DNA of 64,000 nucleotides from Psychroflexus halocasei (GTDB lineage: Bacteria; Bacteroidota; Bacteroidia; Flavobacteriales; Flavobacteriaceae): the NCBI RefSeq assembly GCF_900107595.1, contig NZ_FNQF01000006.1, forward strand, positions 124,001 to 188,000. Direction: 5' to 3'. Both the position numbers and the translations under genes were made by a program. Of the stretch, positions 43,504-51,022 are shown piece after piece (the stretch's first letter is position 1; every line of letters starts with the position of its first letter). A model generated the notes under the pieces. That model did no database searches. It saw only the letters and a program-made list of their open reading frames with translations, and had not been told where the DNA came from.

Positions 43504-45492
43504 TTAAAGATTAAATTTTAATGAAGTGAAAATATTGCGTCCCATTCTTGGGATGTTTCCCCAATCGGCATAAGTGCTATAATATTCGTTTAACACATTT
43601 TCAGCCCCTAGTTGAAGAACTGTTTTTTTATTTTTTATATAAAAGGTATAATCTACAGAGAGGTTCCAAATGGTATAAGAGGGGGTTTGATCTTCTCCGT
43701 ACTCTGGACTGTAGTTAATTTGTTCTATATCGCCATTTACTGAAGTCTGGAATCCAAATCTTTCGTAGTTATAATTTAACGATGTTTGGTAACTTAATGG
43801 ACGAATAAACGGTAAATTTTTCTCGTTTTCATCTTTTCCTCGTGCATAAGTTAACGATCCTTTCCAGTGTAAATCATCAAAAAGCGTGTAACTTGTATTG
43901 AGTGAAAAGTTAAACAGGGTTGAGTGATCTAGAGAGGTGTAGCCCTTAACACCAACCGATTGGTAGTTCATTGGGCTTCCCATACTTAAAACCCTACCAA
44001 TGATGTAGTTTTTAATATAGAAGTAATTCACTTTGGCTTGAACACTAGCTTTTTCATTTTTAAAACCTGCGCTTGCATGGCCTTCATAGGAGATTTCGTT
44101 TTTTAGATTTGGATTTCCTATATAATCATAACGGTCAAAACTGTTGTAAATATAGTAGCCGTAACCTTCAGAAACCGAAGGAGCTCTGTGGCCGTAGCCT
44201 GTACCGATTGAGAAGTTAAAATTGTTTATATCAAGCTGGTAACTCGTGTTTAAACTTGGTAGAATTCGTGTTTTTTCTTGAGGAGTTCCCGGATGAAAAA
44301 TCCAATTGAACTCCACATATTTTGAATGGTTATAGTTTATTGTCAAAGAACCACCAAAGTTTAACTGGCTTCTTTCTGAAAGCTCCCAAGTGTTATTCAT
44401 CGATATTCCAGCAACAGTGGTTGTTACTGATGGCCAGCTGTAAGCAAACATAGTTCTTTCGCTTCTATCTTGTGGGTACATACGCATTTCTGCAATGGAT
44501 AGATTGTTATAGGCATTCAACTGTATTTCTGAAAAAAACCGCTCGTTTTTTAAAGTAGCTTTAGACACCAAACCGTAGGTTGTACTCCAACCTGGCATAT
44601 CCATATGAACCAGGTTTTCAGGACGGGTGGTGTCGTCCATATAGTGCTCAATAGCATTGAAATAGACTTTTGTATCCCAAACTTTGAAGAGACCTTCTTC
44701 AAATAATTGTTTGTAGGAAGCCGAGGTAATTAGAGCTCTTGATAGCCATAAATCCATTGGGAGAGCAGGAAAACCAACATCATTTGCTTGATCAAAAATG
44801 GCTTCTACTCTAACTGATGATAGCGTGCTTGTTTTGTAAGCCAATCCTATCGAAGTGTTGAATTTATTATATTGTGAGTGGTTTACTTCCTTGTTATTCC
44901 CATCAGAATAATTACCCGCTTCTCGAAATGAAATACTAGCGTCTGCTACAAATTTATCACTTGAGTAGGAAACATTTCCTAGATTGAAAAATTGTTTGTT
45001 ATTTAATTCAAACCCTGTTTGATAAGATCCACTCCATTTTTTATAAAGATTAAACGGAGTACTTTTTCTTTTTAAATCAATGCTTCCAGCAACTGTAGCC
45101 CCATGCAAACTACCCTCTTGTCCAGATTTTATATCAATTTCGGAAATATTATTGGTCTCTATGTATGAAGTAACTGGATCCATTTTGTCAGTACAAGCTC
45201 CAAAAATATGCATCCCATCAATGGTAATTGTTGAGCGTTCGGTGCTCATATTGTTGAGTAGTGGTTCCCAAGCGTAGGCTCCACGTTTAATAAAGCTAAT
45301 GTCTTCAGAAGATGCTAGAAACTCATCAACTGAAACTGCCATCTTCATTTCGGTTTCAATCTTTTTCTTGATAGCAGCAGTTATTACTACTTCCTCTAAT
45401 TCTACTGATTTTGTACTGTCCTTTTCTGCCTTTGTGTTTTGTCCATTTGCACATATTCCCCAAAAAAGCAATAGTGTTATAATATATTTCAT
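43504..45492 (-). CDS. TonB-dependent copper receptor, OprC/NosA-like
   Basis: A 662-residue outer-membrane transporter. I use the ATG at 45492 (MKYIITLLLFWGICANGQ), giving a good signal peptide; the frame opens 21 bases earlier. The plug domain carries GACTDKMDPVTSYIE, where Cys100 and Met104 form the CxxxM half of the OprC copper site. The barrel carries IEHYMDDT with His283-x-Met285, the HxM half; the spacing (183 residues) is close to that in Pseudomonas OprC (about 180). Both parts being present makes copper the likely cargo. The C-terminus is ...FTSLKFNL, a TonB-receptor end. Four bases separate it from the upstream lipoprotein. Confidence 0.9.
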   Translation of the reverse strand: MKYIITLLLFWGICANGQNTKAEKDSTKSVELEEVVITAAIKKKIETEMKMAVSVDEFLASSEDISFIKRGAYAWEPLLNNMSTERSTITIDGMHIFGACTDKMDPVTSYIETNNISEIDIKSGQEGSLHGATVAGSIDLKRKSTPFNLYKKWSGSYQTGFELNNKQFFNLGNVSYSSDKFVADASISFREAGNYSDGNNKEVNHSQYNKFNTSIGLAYKTSTLSSVRVEAIFDQANDVGFPALPMDLWLSRALITSASYKQLFEEGLFKVWDTKVYFNAIEHYMDDTTRPENLVHMDMPGWSTTYGLVSKATLKNERFFSEIQLNAYNNLSIAEMRMYPQDRSERTMFAYSWPSVTTTVAGISMNNTWELSERSQLNFGGSLTINYNHSKYVEFNWIFHPGTPQEKTRILPSLNTSYQLDINNFNFSIGTGYGHRAPSVSEGYGYYIYNSFDRYDYIGNPNLKNEISYEGHASAGFKNEKASVQAKVNYFYIKNYIIGRVLSMGSPMNYQSVGVKGYTSLDHSTLFNFSLNTSYTLFDDLHWKGSLTYARGKDENEKNLPFIRPLSYQTSLNYNYERFGFQTSVNGDIEQINYSPEYGEDQTPSYTIWNLSVDYTFYIKNKKTVLQLGAENVLNEYYSTYADWGNIPRMGRNIFTSLKFNL

Positions 45493-45496
45493 AGCA

Positions 45497-46423
45497 TCAG
45501 AATAAAGTATCAATATAAAGTTCGCTTTTTACTCCTTCTATTCCTGGTGTAAAATCTGTTGGAACCTCAGTTCCTTTAATGACTTGATCATTCTCATTCA
45601 GAAAAATGAAATTCAAGGTCCAATTTCCAGTCATGGTATAGTTTACTACCCCGTGATACAGACCGTCGTTTAGTTGTATTAAATCCTGATTGTTTGGAGA
45701 AGAATGATTTCCCATAGAAGGCTCAGGCATTCTTGGATCCAACAACAGTTTGTGATTCTTCACTTTAGAAAATAAAAACTGAGAAGGATCAGGGAAGTCT
45801 CCTGCAGGATTGGTGGGCTGAATGTATTTATAAACTCCTGCCACTAAATTATTTTCTGAAACATTTGGTTTTTGAGGAGCTATTAATGCGATAAAGTACA
45901 TTTCATCATCATTTCCAATAAATGATGCCATATTTAAGTTTTTATTTGTTTGTTCTAGAACTGAAATATTTTGATTAACCGTATAGGTTTGGTCATTGTC
46001 TGTAAAACTAATGTACAGCTCCCAGCTTCCTATATCCCCACTCTTATTAGTAAAAACAGCATAACCTGAATAATAGTTCTCGTCTGTATTGTAAACCAAT
46101 TCATAGCTGTGCGGACAGGATGAATTGTTGCCTGAAGCATCGGTTAATATGGGTAAAAAGGTGACTTCTGAGTTATTTATATGCTCATTGGTTTGTGTAT
46201 TGGTAATCTCCAATCTAATTTCGTTGTACCCTTTATGTAAAGATCCATTTAAAGCCTCAATTGTAATTATATATTGATTACTAGTAAATGAAGTTGCCTC
46301 TTCAAAATCGTAGTAATCAGTGACTTCAGTAGCTATCTCAGCTTCGTAATCTGTTTCTTCAAGTGTACAGGATACTGTAATCACAAATAAGATTGTAATT
46401 GCAAAAAGAATATGAAATTTCAT
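45497..46423 (-). CDS. Lipoprotein with YtkA/FixH-like beta domains
   Basis: A 308-residue lipoprotein (lipobox TVSC, Cys19). Two similar beta-sandwich units can be seen: about 45-150 (YNEIRLEITNTQTNEHI to GSWELYISFTD) and about 170-290, with DPRMPEPSMGNHSSPNN followed by DGLYHGVVNYTMTGNWTLNF. The Met/His-rich MPxPxMGNHSSP plus GxYxGxVxxxMxGxWxL pattern is that of YtkA/FixH-like domains, which often occur near copper proteins. It is cotranscribed immediately upstream of the OprC-like receptor, so it probably presents or stores copper at the surface. Family assignment is by pattern only. Confidence 0.75.
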   Translation of the reverse strand: MKFHILFAITILFVITVSCTLEETDYEAEIATEVTDYYDFEEATSFTSNQYIITIEALNGSLHKGYNEIRLEITNTQTNEHINNSEVTFLPILTDASGNNSSCPHSYELVYNTDENYYSGYAVFTNKSGDIGSWELYISFTDNDQTYTVNQNISVLEQTNKNLNMASFIGNDDEMYFIALIAPQKPNVSENNLVAGVYKYIQPTNPAGDFPDPSQFLFSKVKNHKLLLDPRMPEPSMGNHSSPNNQDLIQLNDGLYHGVVNYTMTGNWTLNFIFLNENDQVIKGTEVPTDFTPGIEGVKSELYIDTLF

Positions 46424-46474
46424 TTAAAATGAATTTTAATATTGAATTAAAACATGTAAAAGATCAACAGATAA

Positions 46475-46512
46475 ACTACACACTGTTTTTGAGTCATTAA
46501 AAACCGTGTAGT
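46475..46512 (-). other. Hairpin in the leader between the small Cys gene and the lipoprotein
   Basis: ACTACACACTGTTTTT and AAAAACCGTGTAGT pair with a small bulge around a short loop. There is no T-run, so it is a structured RNA segment or attenuator rather than a clear terminator. Confidence 0.4.
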
Positions 46513-46616
46513 TGTATGTTATTGTTCCTGGTGATGAAGTGCAGTATTGGTTTTAGTCTTTGAAACAAATTAGCGAGCATTAGGGTAGCTGTCAGACTAA
46601 AAAACACCTTTAGATA

Positions 46617-46988
46617 CTATTTTATTGGAGGGCGAAATATAGAATCTGTATTCAGATAGGAATAGGATAAATTGCCGTTGCTAGTAAGTGTTTTTAATTT
46701 AGCGGTATATAATAAAGGAGGCTGAAAGTAAAAATTCTTTTCTATTTCTTCATAGAATACAAGATTAGACTCTGCTGAAATGTGTTTCTTTTCTTTATCA
46801 CTTTCAGACTCCGAAGCTTTGGCTAACTCTTTTTTTAAATAACACTTTCCATTACATTCTAGTTTTGGCTCATCCTTATTTTCACACAGCTCATTTTTTA
46901 TATAATCATAGAAAGCCGCATATTCCATAAGTGGTACTATAGGCTTAAAAAGTATGACCAAAGATAATATGAGTGTTGTTGTTTTCAC
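46617..46988 (-). CDS. Small Cys-motif protein with FRPP tail
   Basis: A 123-residue protein and the first gene of the copper operon. It opens with GTG (46988) and a hydrophobic segment (1-26), followed by ELCENKDEPKLECNGKCYL (Cys35, Cys45, Cys49), a Lys/Glu linker and the end IFRPPIK. The paralogue at 40448-40834 shares the Cys spacing, the GxCYL core and the PP tail. A plausible job is metal binding or sensing at the membrane, but nothing is established. The upstream sequence has a GACCTTTG near-match to the -7 box, giving an almost leaderless transcript. Confidence 0.68.
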   Translation of the reverse strand: MKTTTLILSLVILFKPIVPLMEYAAFYDYIKNELCENKDEPKLECNGKCYLKKELAKASESESDKEKKHISAESNLVFYEEIEKNFYFQPPLLYTAKLKTLTSNGNLSYSYLNTDSIFRPPIK

Positions 46989-47239
46989 GATGCAAAGGTC
47001 GTGTTTTTTTTATAGTAACCATATTCATGATTGTTTGTTTAAATTATTGGATTGAATATTTAAATAGAGGAGTTTGCAAATAGCAAAGAACCATTATCCG
47101 TAATTATAGAATACCTCTGATTGAAATTGATTTTTCAATTATGGATAAGTATTTAGTAGAAAAAGTTAATTGAGTTTTACTGGAACTTTTAAAGAAAAAC
47201 AACATCACTATCAGTATGACTGAAGAAAATCATTGTTAT
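46989..47239. other. Spacer at the right end of the copper island
   Basis: About 250 bases holding the minus-strand promoter of the island operon and unrecognised AT-rich sequence. Homology to sorting-domain genes begins at about 47231. No credible gene is seen. Confidence 0.45.
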
Positions 47240-47353
47240 GAAAGCACAACTGCTGAAACTTTAAATGTTGATCAACTTTCAGGAGGCGCATACATTCTTG
47301 AAATCACGACAAATGAAAATAAATCATTCACAGAAAAATTTATTAAAAAATAA
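47240..47353 (+). pseudogene. T9SS sorting-domain fragment, repeat copy 2
   Basis: A 38-codon frame (ESTTAETLNVDQLSGGAYI to KFIKK and stop) without start or upstream gene. It matches the last 114 bases of 34729-35655 with three differences, and the same segment ending the gene at 48487. It supplies the half of the sorting domain missing from the fragment at 35690-35946. Confidence 0.8.
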
Positions 47354-47373
47354 TTTTTCTTTAGAAACTAATG

Positions 47374-47406
47374 AATGCCTTGAGAAGAAATTGTCAAGGC
47401 ATTTTT
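47374..47406 (+). terminator. Terminator after the sorting-domain fragment
   Basis: AATGCCTTGA pairs with TCAAGGCATT and is followed by TTTT. The same hairpin recurs after the intact gene at 50695-50728, so the duplication extends past the stop codon. Confidence 0.8.
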
Positions 47407-47423
47407 AATTCAAAAATTAAACT

Positions 47424-47431
47424 TATATTTG
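47424..47431 (+). promoter_or_regulatory. -7 box of the LysR gene
   Basis: TATATTTG, 32 bases before the LysR start, directly followed by the perfect dyad at 47435. Confidence 0.6.
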
Positions 47432-47434
47432 TGA

Positions 47435-47457
47435 TTATTTAGATTAACTCTAAATAA
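47435..47457. promoter_or_regulatory. Perfect dyad operator upstream of the LysR gene
   Basis: TTATTTAGA, TTAAC, TCTAAATAA: both 9-base arms are exact. It lies just after the -7 box, where a bound protein would block transcription initiation. Best copy of the motif in the window. Confidence 0.75.
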
Positions 47458-47463
47458 GTAACA

Positions 47464-48366
47464 TTGAATATCAATCAATTAAAATATATTTTAGCGATAA
47501 AAGATCAACAGCATATTACTCGTGCTGCTGATAAATGCTGTGTTGCACAACCTACATTAAGTCGTGAGTTACAAAAACTTGAAAAAGAGTTAGATATCAT
47601 GATCTTTGATAGATCTAGATCTCCAATAGTTCCTACTGCAAAAGGGGAAAAGGTCTTAATAATAGCAAAAGAAATTTTACACAAAATAAAGGAATTGGAA
47701 AATTGTGCTAAAGATGAAAATGACATATACCATCATACTTTTAATTTAGGTGTTTGGACGTGTTTAGCTCCTTATTTTTTGCCGTTTTTTCTTAAATTAT
47801 TTGCTGATAAATACCCAAATATTAGGTTCAATATTTTTGAGCTTAATTTAATTCAACTTCAAAAAAAATTACATAACAATAGTTTAGATGCCTGTATAAC
47901 GTATAGTTTTAAAGATCAATCAGGTTATTATGAATCAAAATTATATGACGAAACTTTTTTTGCTTACACGAGTTTAAAAGGAAATACTTGCCAACTGGAA
48001 AGAAAAGATGTAAATTTTTTTCACTTTCATAAACTTATTTTACAATATGATTTTGAATCAATTTTAAAAGAGATTAATTACAATGGTTTTGAAACTCACA
48101 AAGACTTCAGCATTGATTTGTCATACCAAAATGGATCTATAGAAACCATACGTAAAATTATTCAAATTAATGGAGGCACGACTATTTTACCTTCAGTAAT
48201 TATAAATAAACATGATAAAAACTACATTAATCACTTAATGATTAATCAGCAACTCAAAGTCACTCTTCCAATAAAACTTGTTAGTCCACGTTTTTTTGAA
48301 AAAAAAGAACTTTTACTTTTAATTAAAAAGGAACTTAAAAACTCGTTCAGATTTTCTGTAAACTAA
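47464..48366 (+). CDS. LysR-family transcriptional regulator
   Basis: A 300-residue regulator with the usual layout: N-terminal winged helix-turn-helix (about 1-60, MNINQLKYILAIKDQQHITRAADKCCVAQPTLSRELQKLEKEL) and a two-lobed effector domain (about 90-295). It starts with TTG at 47464; no ATG with a better fit is seen. Cys22, Cys23 and Cys182 are the visible thiols, but the OxyR Cys pair is not evident, so an OxyR role is not supported. A perfect dyad lies 7 bases before its start, compatible with autoregulation or with control by a metal regulator. It is downstream of the copper island and upstream of a T9SS gene. Confidence 0.88.
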   Translation: MNINQLKYILAIKDQQHITRAADKCCVAQPTLSRELQKLEKELDIMIFDRSRSPIVPTAKGEKVLIIAKEILHKIKELENCAKDENDIYHHTFNLGVWTCLAPYFLPFFLKLFADKYPNIRFNIFELNLIQLQKKLHNNSLDACITYSFKDQSGYYESKLYDETFFAYTSLKGNTCQLERKDVNFFHFHKLILQYDFESILKEINYNGFETHKDFSIDLSYQNGSIETIRKIIQINGGTTILPSVIINKHDKNYINHLMINQQLKVTLPIKLVSPRFFEKKELLLLIKKELKNSFRFSVN

Positions 48367-48450
48367 GTTTGCCAATATCCAATATTTATTCATTGTTTTT
48401 GGCTATGTAAACCATGTTATATGGCTATAAATTAATTTAAAATTAATCCG

Positions 48451-48473
48451 TAGTTTTGAGTAAGTCTAAATAA
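48451..48473. promoter_or_regulatory. -7 box and half-dyad before the VCBS/T9SS gene
   Basis: TAGTTTTG (48451-48458) fits TAnnTTTG; with the spacer GTAAG it is followed by an exact TCTAAATAA arm. The left arm (TAGTTTTGA) matches 6/9, so this is a weak site of the operator seen elsewhere. Confidence 0.45.
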
Positions 48474-48486
48474 AAATAATATTATA

Positions 48487-50670
48487 ATGGAAAAAATTAC
48501 ACTGTTAGCAACATTAATGTTCACATCAATAATGACTGCTCAGTTCTTTGAAGACTTTTCAACACATGAAGGAGTCGCTAATGGAACATCATTTTGGATA
48601 GGTCAGGATGAGATGCAATATCAAAATTTAATTACCGTAGGTTTTGATATCAATTATAATTATCTATCGAAACTTTATGAGTATCAAGATGGTCAATTTC
48701 AGGAAGTAGCGCATCAAATTAAGGCTTTAGGCCACGCCTCTGCTGATGTGTTAGATGCTAATCAAGATGGTTTAATGGACTTTGTTCTGACAGGAACTGA
48801 TGAGAATGCAAGCTATACTTATTTATACACTAAACAGGCTGATGGGAGTTTTCAAGAAAACTTATTACCAATTCAAGGAGTAGAAACAGGTAATCTAAAA
48901 GTTGGAGATGTAAATCAGGATGGAATTGATGATTTTGTTATTAGCGGAATGACTGATAATTCCGATTTTATAACAGTACTTTATTATGGTGACGGAAACG
49001 GAGGATTTACAGAATCTGATTTCAGTTTTTTTGGTAATACTTATGGTGATATAGTTTTTTTCGATGCGAATAATGACGGTTTTACAGATATTTTAATCTC
49101 AGGCTACAGCAATAATTATGTTCCAGAAACTAAACTCTATCTTAATAACGGGAATGATAATTTTACAGAAAAAACAGATTCAGGTTTAGCAAATGTATAT
49201 TTTGCAGGCTTAAGCACAGGTGATTTTGATAACGACGGATATTTAGATGTCTTAATATCAGGTATGAATGAAGATTATGAGGTTTTTACCGCTGTTTATA
49301 AAAATGATGGTACTGCTGTTTATACAAAACAAGATGATATAGAGTTGCAACAAGTTTATTTTGGGACCGCAGATTTTGTAGATTTTAACAATGATGGGCA
49401 ACTTGATATCTTTTTGACAGGAACTGATTCAAATAACGAGTTATATGCTAAGCTTTACCAAAACAACAACAATAACTACTCTACTAATCTACATCTTAGT
49501 AACGTTTTTAAAGATACTTATATTAGTCGAGTGAGGTGGTCTGATTTTGATAACGACGGTGATATGGATGTTGTAGTTAATGGTCTTGATACTAATATGA
49601 ATGTATTTACAACAATCTATAAAAATAATTTTGCAGATAACTTTTGCACTCCAACTTTTGAAAATAGTGCTTTAGGGCAGGCTATTACCCAAGTATCTTT
49701 TGAAAATATCAATAACAATTCATCAGCAGATAGTGAGTTAATTTATGAGGACTTTACATCTCAATCAACTCCATTACAAAAATCTGCAACCTATACAATT
49801 TCAGTATCTGGAGTTTCAAATGATTATCCTAGTGATATAATGATGTTTATTGATTATAATCAAAATAATTCATTTGATGACCTAGATGAAAGCTATTATT
49901 TAGGAAGAATTGATCCTACAGATTTAACATCTACTAATATATTATCAACTGAGGTGACTATTCCTGAAAATGCTATCACAGGCAGTACAAAATTAAGAGT
50001 TATTAAAGCAACTAACACCGAAGCTTTAAATAACCCAAATGCACCCAATGTTATCACATCCGCCTGTAATAGTACCTTATTAGCAGGTCAAACAGAAGAT
50101 TATACTGTTATTATAAGGAATAGCCCTAATTGTCCTTTACCGTCAAATCTCGAAGCAGAACAATTATCTATTGGAGAAATTTTTGTTAGCTGGACTGCCC
50201 CAGATGATATTAACTTCACAAATTACTATTGGTCTGTAGTGGTTGAAGGAAATCAACCTTTAGACAATAACATTATAAAGCAAGGAGTTTTATTAAATGA
50301 CATCAATAGCTTGATAATTAATGATTTATATCCAGATAGATATGACTTTTACATCATTACTAATTGTAGCTCAGATATAAATGATTCAGCTATGCTAACT
50401 TTTGAAGTAGAGACTTTATCAAACAAGGATTTTTTAAAACTTTCTGATATAAATATTTATCCAAATCCGGTTGAAAATAAATTAAATATACAAGGTTTAG
50501 AATCTTTAGAACTTGAGCGTTTATCAGTTTATAACATGATGGGCCAGCAATTGCTTGAGAGCGCATCTGCTGAAACTTTAAATGTTGATCAACTTTCAGG
50601 AGGCGCATACATTCTTGAAATCACAACAAAAGAAAATAAATCATACACAGAAAAATTTATTAAAAAATAA
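48487..50670 (+). CDS. FG-GAP/VCBS-repeat protein with GEVED, FN3 and T9SS sorting domains
   Basis: A 727-residue secreted protein. Signal peptide about 1-18. Residues about 70-400 hold six or seven VCBS/FG-GAP calcium-binding repeats with DxNxDGxxD loops (DANQDGLMDF, DVNQDGIDDF, DANNDGFTDI, DFDNDGYLDV, DFNNDGQLDI, DFDNDGDMDV). A GEVED-like domain follows (about 400-555, FIDYNQNNSFDDLDESYYLG), then an FN3 domain (about 555-650) and a T9SS sorting domain (INIYPNPVENKLNIQGL to KFIKK). Likely a surface adhesin or structural protein. Fragments of a close relative lie on either side of the copper island. Confidence 0.88.
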   Translation: MEKITLLATLMFTSIMTAQFFEDFSTHEGVANGTSFWIGQDEMQYQNLITVGFDINYNYLSKLYEYQDGQFQEVAHQIKALGHASADVLDANQDGLMDFVLTGTDENASYTYLYTKQADGSFQENLLPIQGVETGNLKVGDVNQDGIDDFVISGMTDNSDFITVLYYGDGNGGFTESDFSFFGNTYGDIVFFDANNDGFTDILISGYSNNYVPETKLYLNNGNDNFTEKTDSGLANVYFAGLSTGDFDNDGYLDVLISGMNEDYEVFTAVYKNDGTAVYTKQDDIELQQVYFGTADFVDFNNDGQLDIFLTGTDSNNELYAKLYQNNNNNYSTNLHLSNVFKDTYISRVRWSDFDNDGDMDVVVNGLDTNMNVFTTIYKNNFADNFCTPTFENSALGQAITQVSFENINNNSSADSELIYEDFTSQSTPLQKSATYTISVSGVSNDYPSDIMMFIDYNQNNSFDDLDESYYLGRIDPTDLTSTNILSTEVTIPENAITGSTKLRVIKATNTEALNNPNAPNVITSACNSTLLAGQTEDYTVIIRNSPNCPLPSNLEAEQLSIGEIFVSWTAPDDINFTNYYWSVVVEGNQPLDNNIIKQGVLLNDINSLIINDLYPDRYDFYIITNCSSDINDSAMLTFEVETLSNKDFLKLSDINIYPNPVENKLNIQGLESLELERLSVYNMMGQQLLESASAETLNVDQLSGGAYILEITTKENKSYTEKFIKK
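50557..50670 (+). repeat. 114-bp sorting-domain repeat, copy 3
   Basis: End of the VCBS gene; five differences from copy 1. With copies 1 and 2 it makes a set of three direct repeats over 15 kb. Confidence 0.85.
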
Positions 50671-50694
50671 TTTTTCTTTTATTTAGAAATGAAC

Positions 50695-50728
50695 AAATGC
50701 CTTGAGAAGAAATTTTCAAGGCATTTTT
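50695..50728 (+). terminator. Terminator after the VCBS/T9SS gene
   Basis: AAATGCCTTGA pairs with TCAAGGCATTT followed by T; duplicate of the hairpin at 47374. Confidence 0.8.
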
Positions 50729-51022
50729 AATTTAATATGATCAATTTTTGGTAAAGGTTTTTACGATATTTTTGTTAAAAATATAAACAATAATATTTTT
50801 TGTTAATTAATTTAATTTGTATAATAATGCTTATTTTAATGTTGATTCCAAGTATATTTTTATATTTTCTAATAAATATTTACTTTTATTTATTTATAGA
50901 TGTATTTAATGTTATTAATATTTAGTTGAATAAATTTTTTATATTTAGATAATTTTAATACTTTTAACGTTCTTTTGACAATAAAAATTATGTCAGTTTT
51001 ATTAATTTAAAATTTATCTATT
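50729..51022. other. AT-rich spacer before the large T9SS gene
   Basis: About 290 bases, extremely AT-rich, with no gene. It should contain the promoter of the 51023 gene, although no clean TAnnTTTG box stands out close to its start. Confidence 0.4.

Noticed and set aside
47464-48366. LysR protein as OxyR
   Set aside because: The Cys pair of the OxyR sensor loop is not evident, so only LysR family is claimed.
50935-50965. A possible extra copy of the dyad operator (ATATTTAGA) before the large adhesin gene
   Set aside because: The second arm does not fit with the fixed five-base spacer, and TTTAGA is frequent in such AT-rich DNA.
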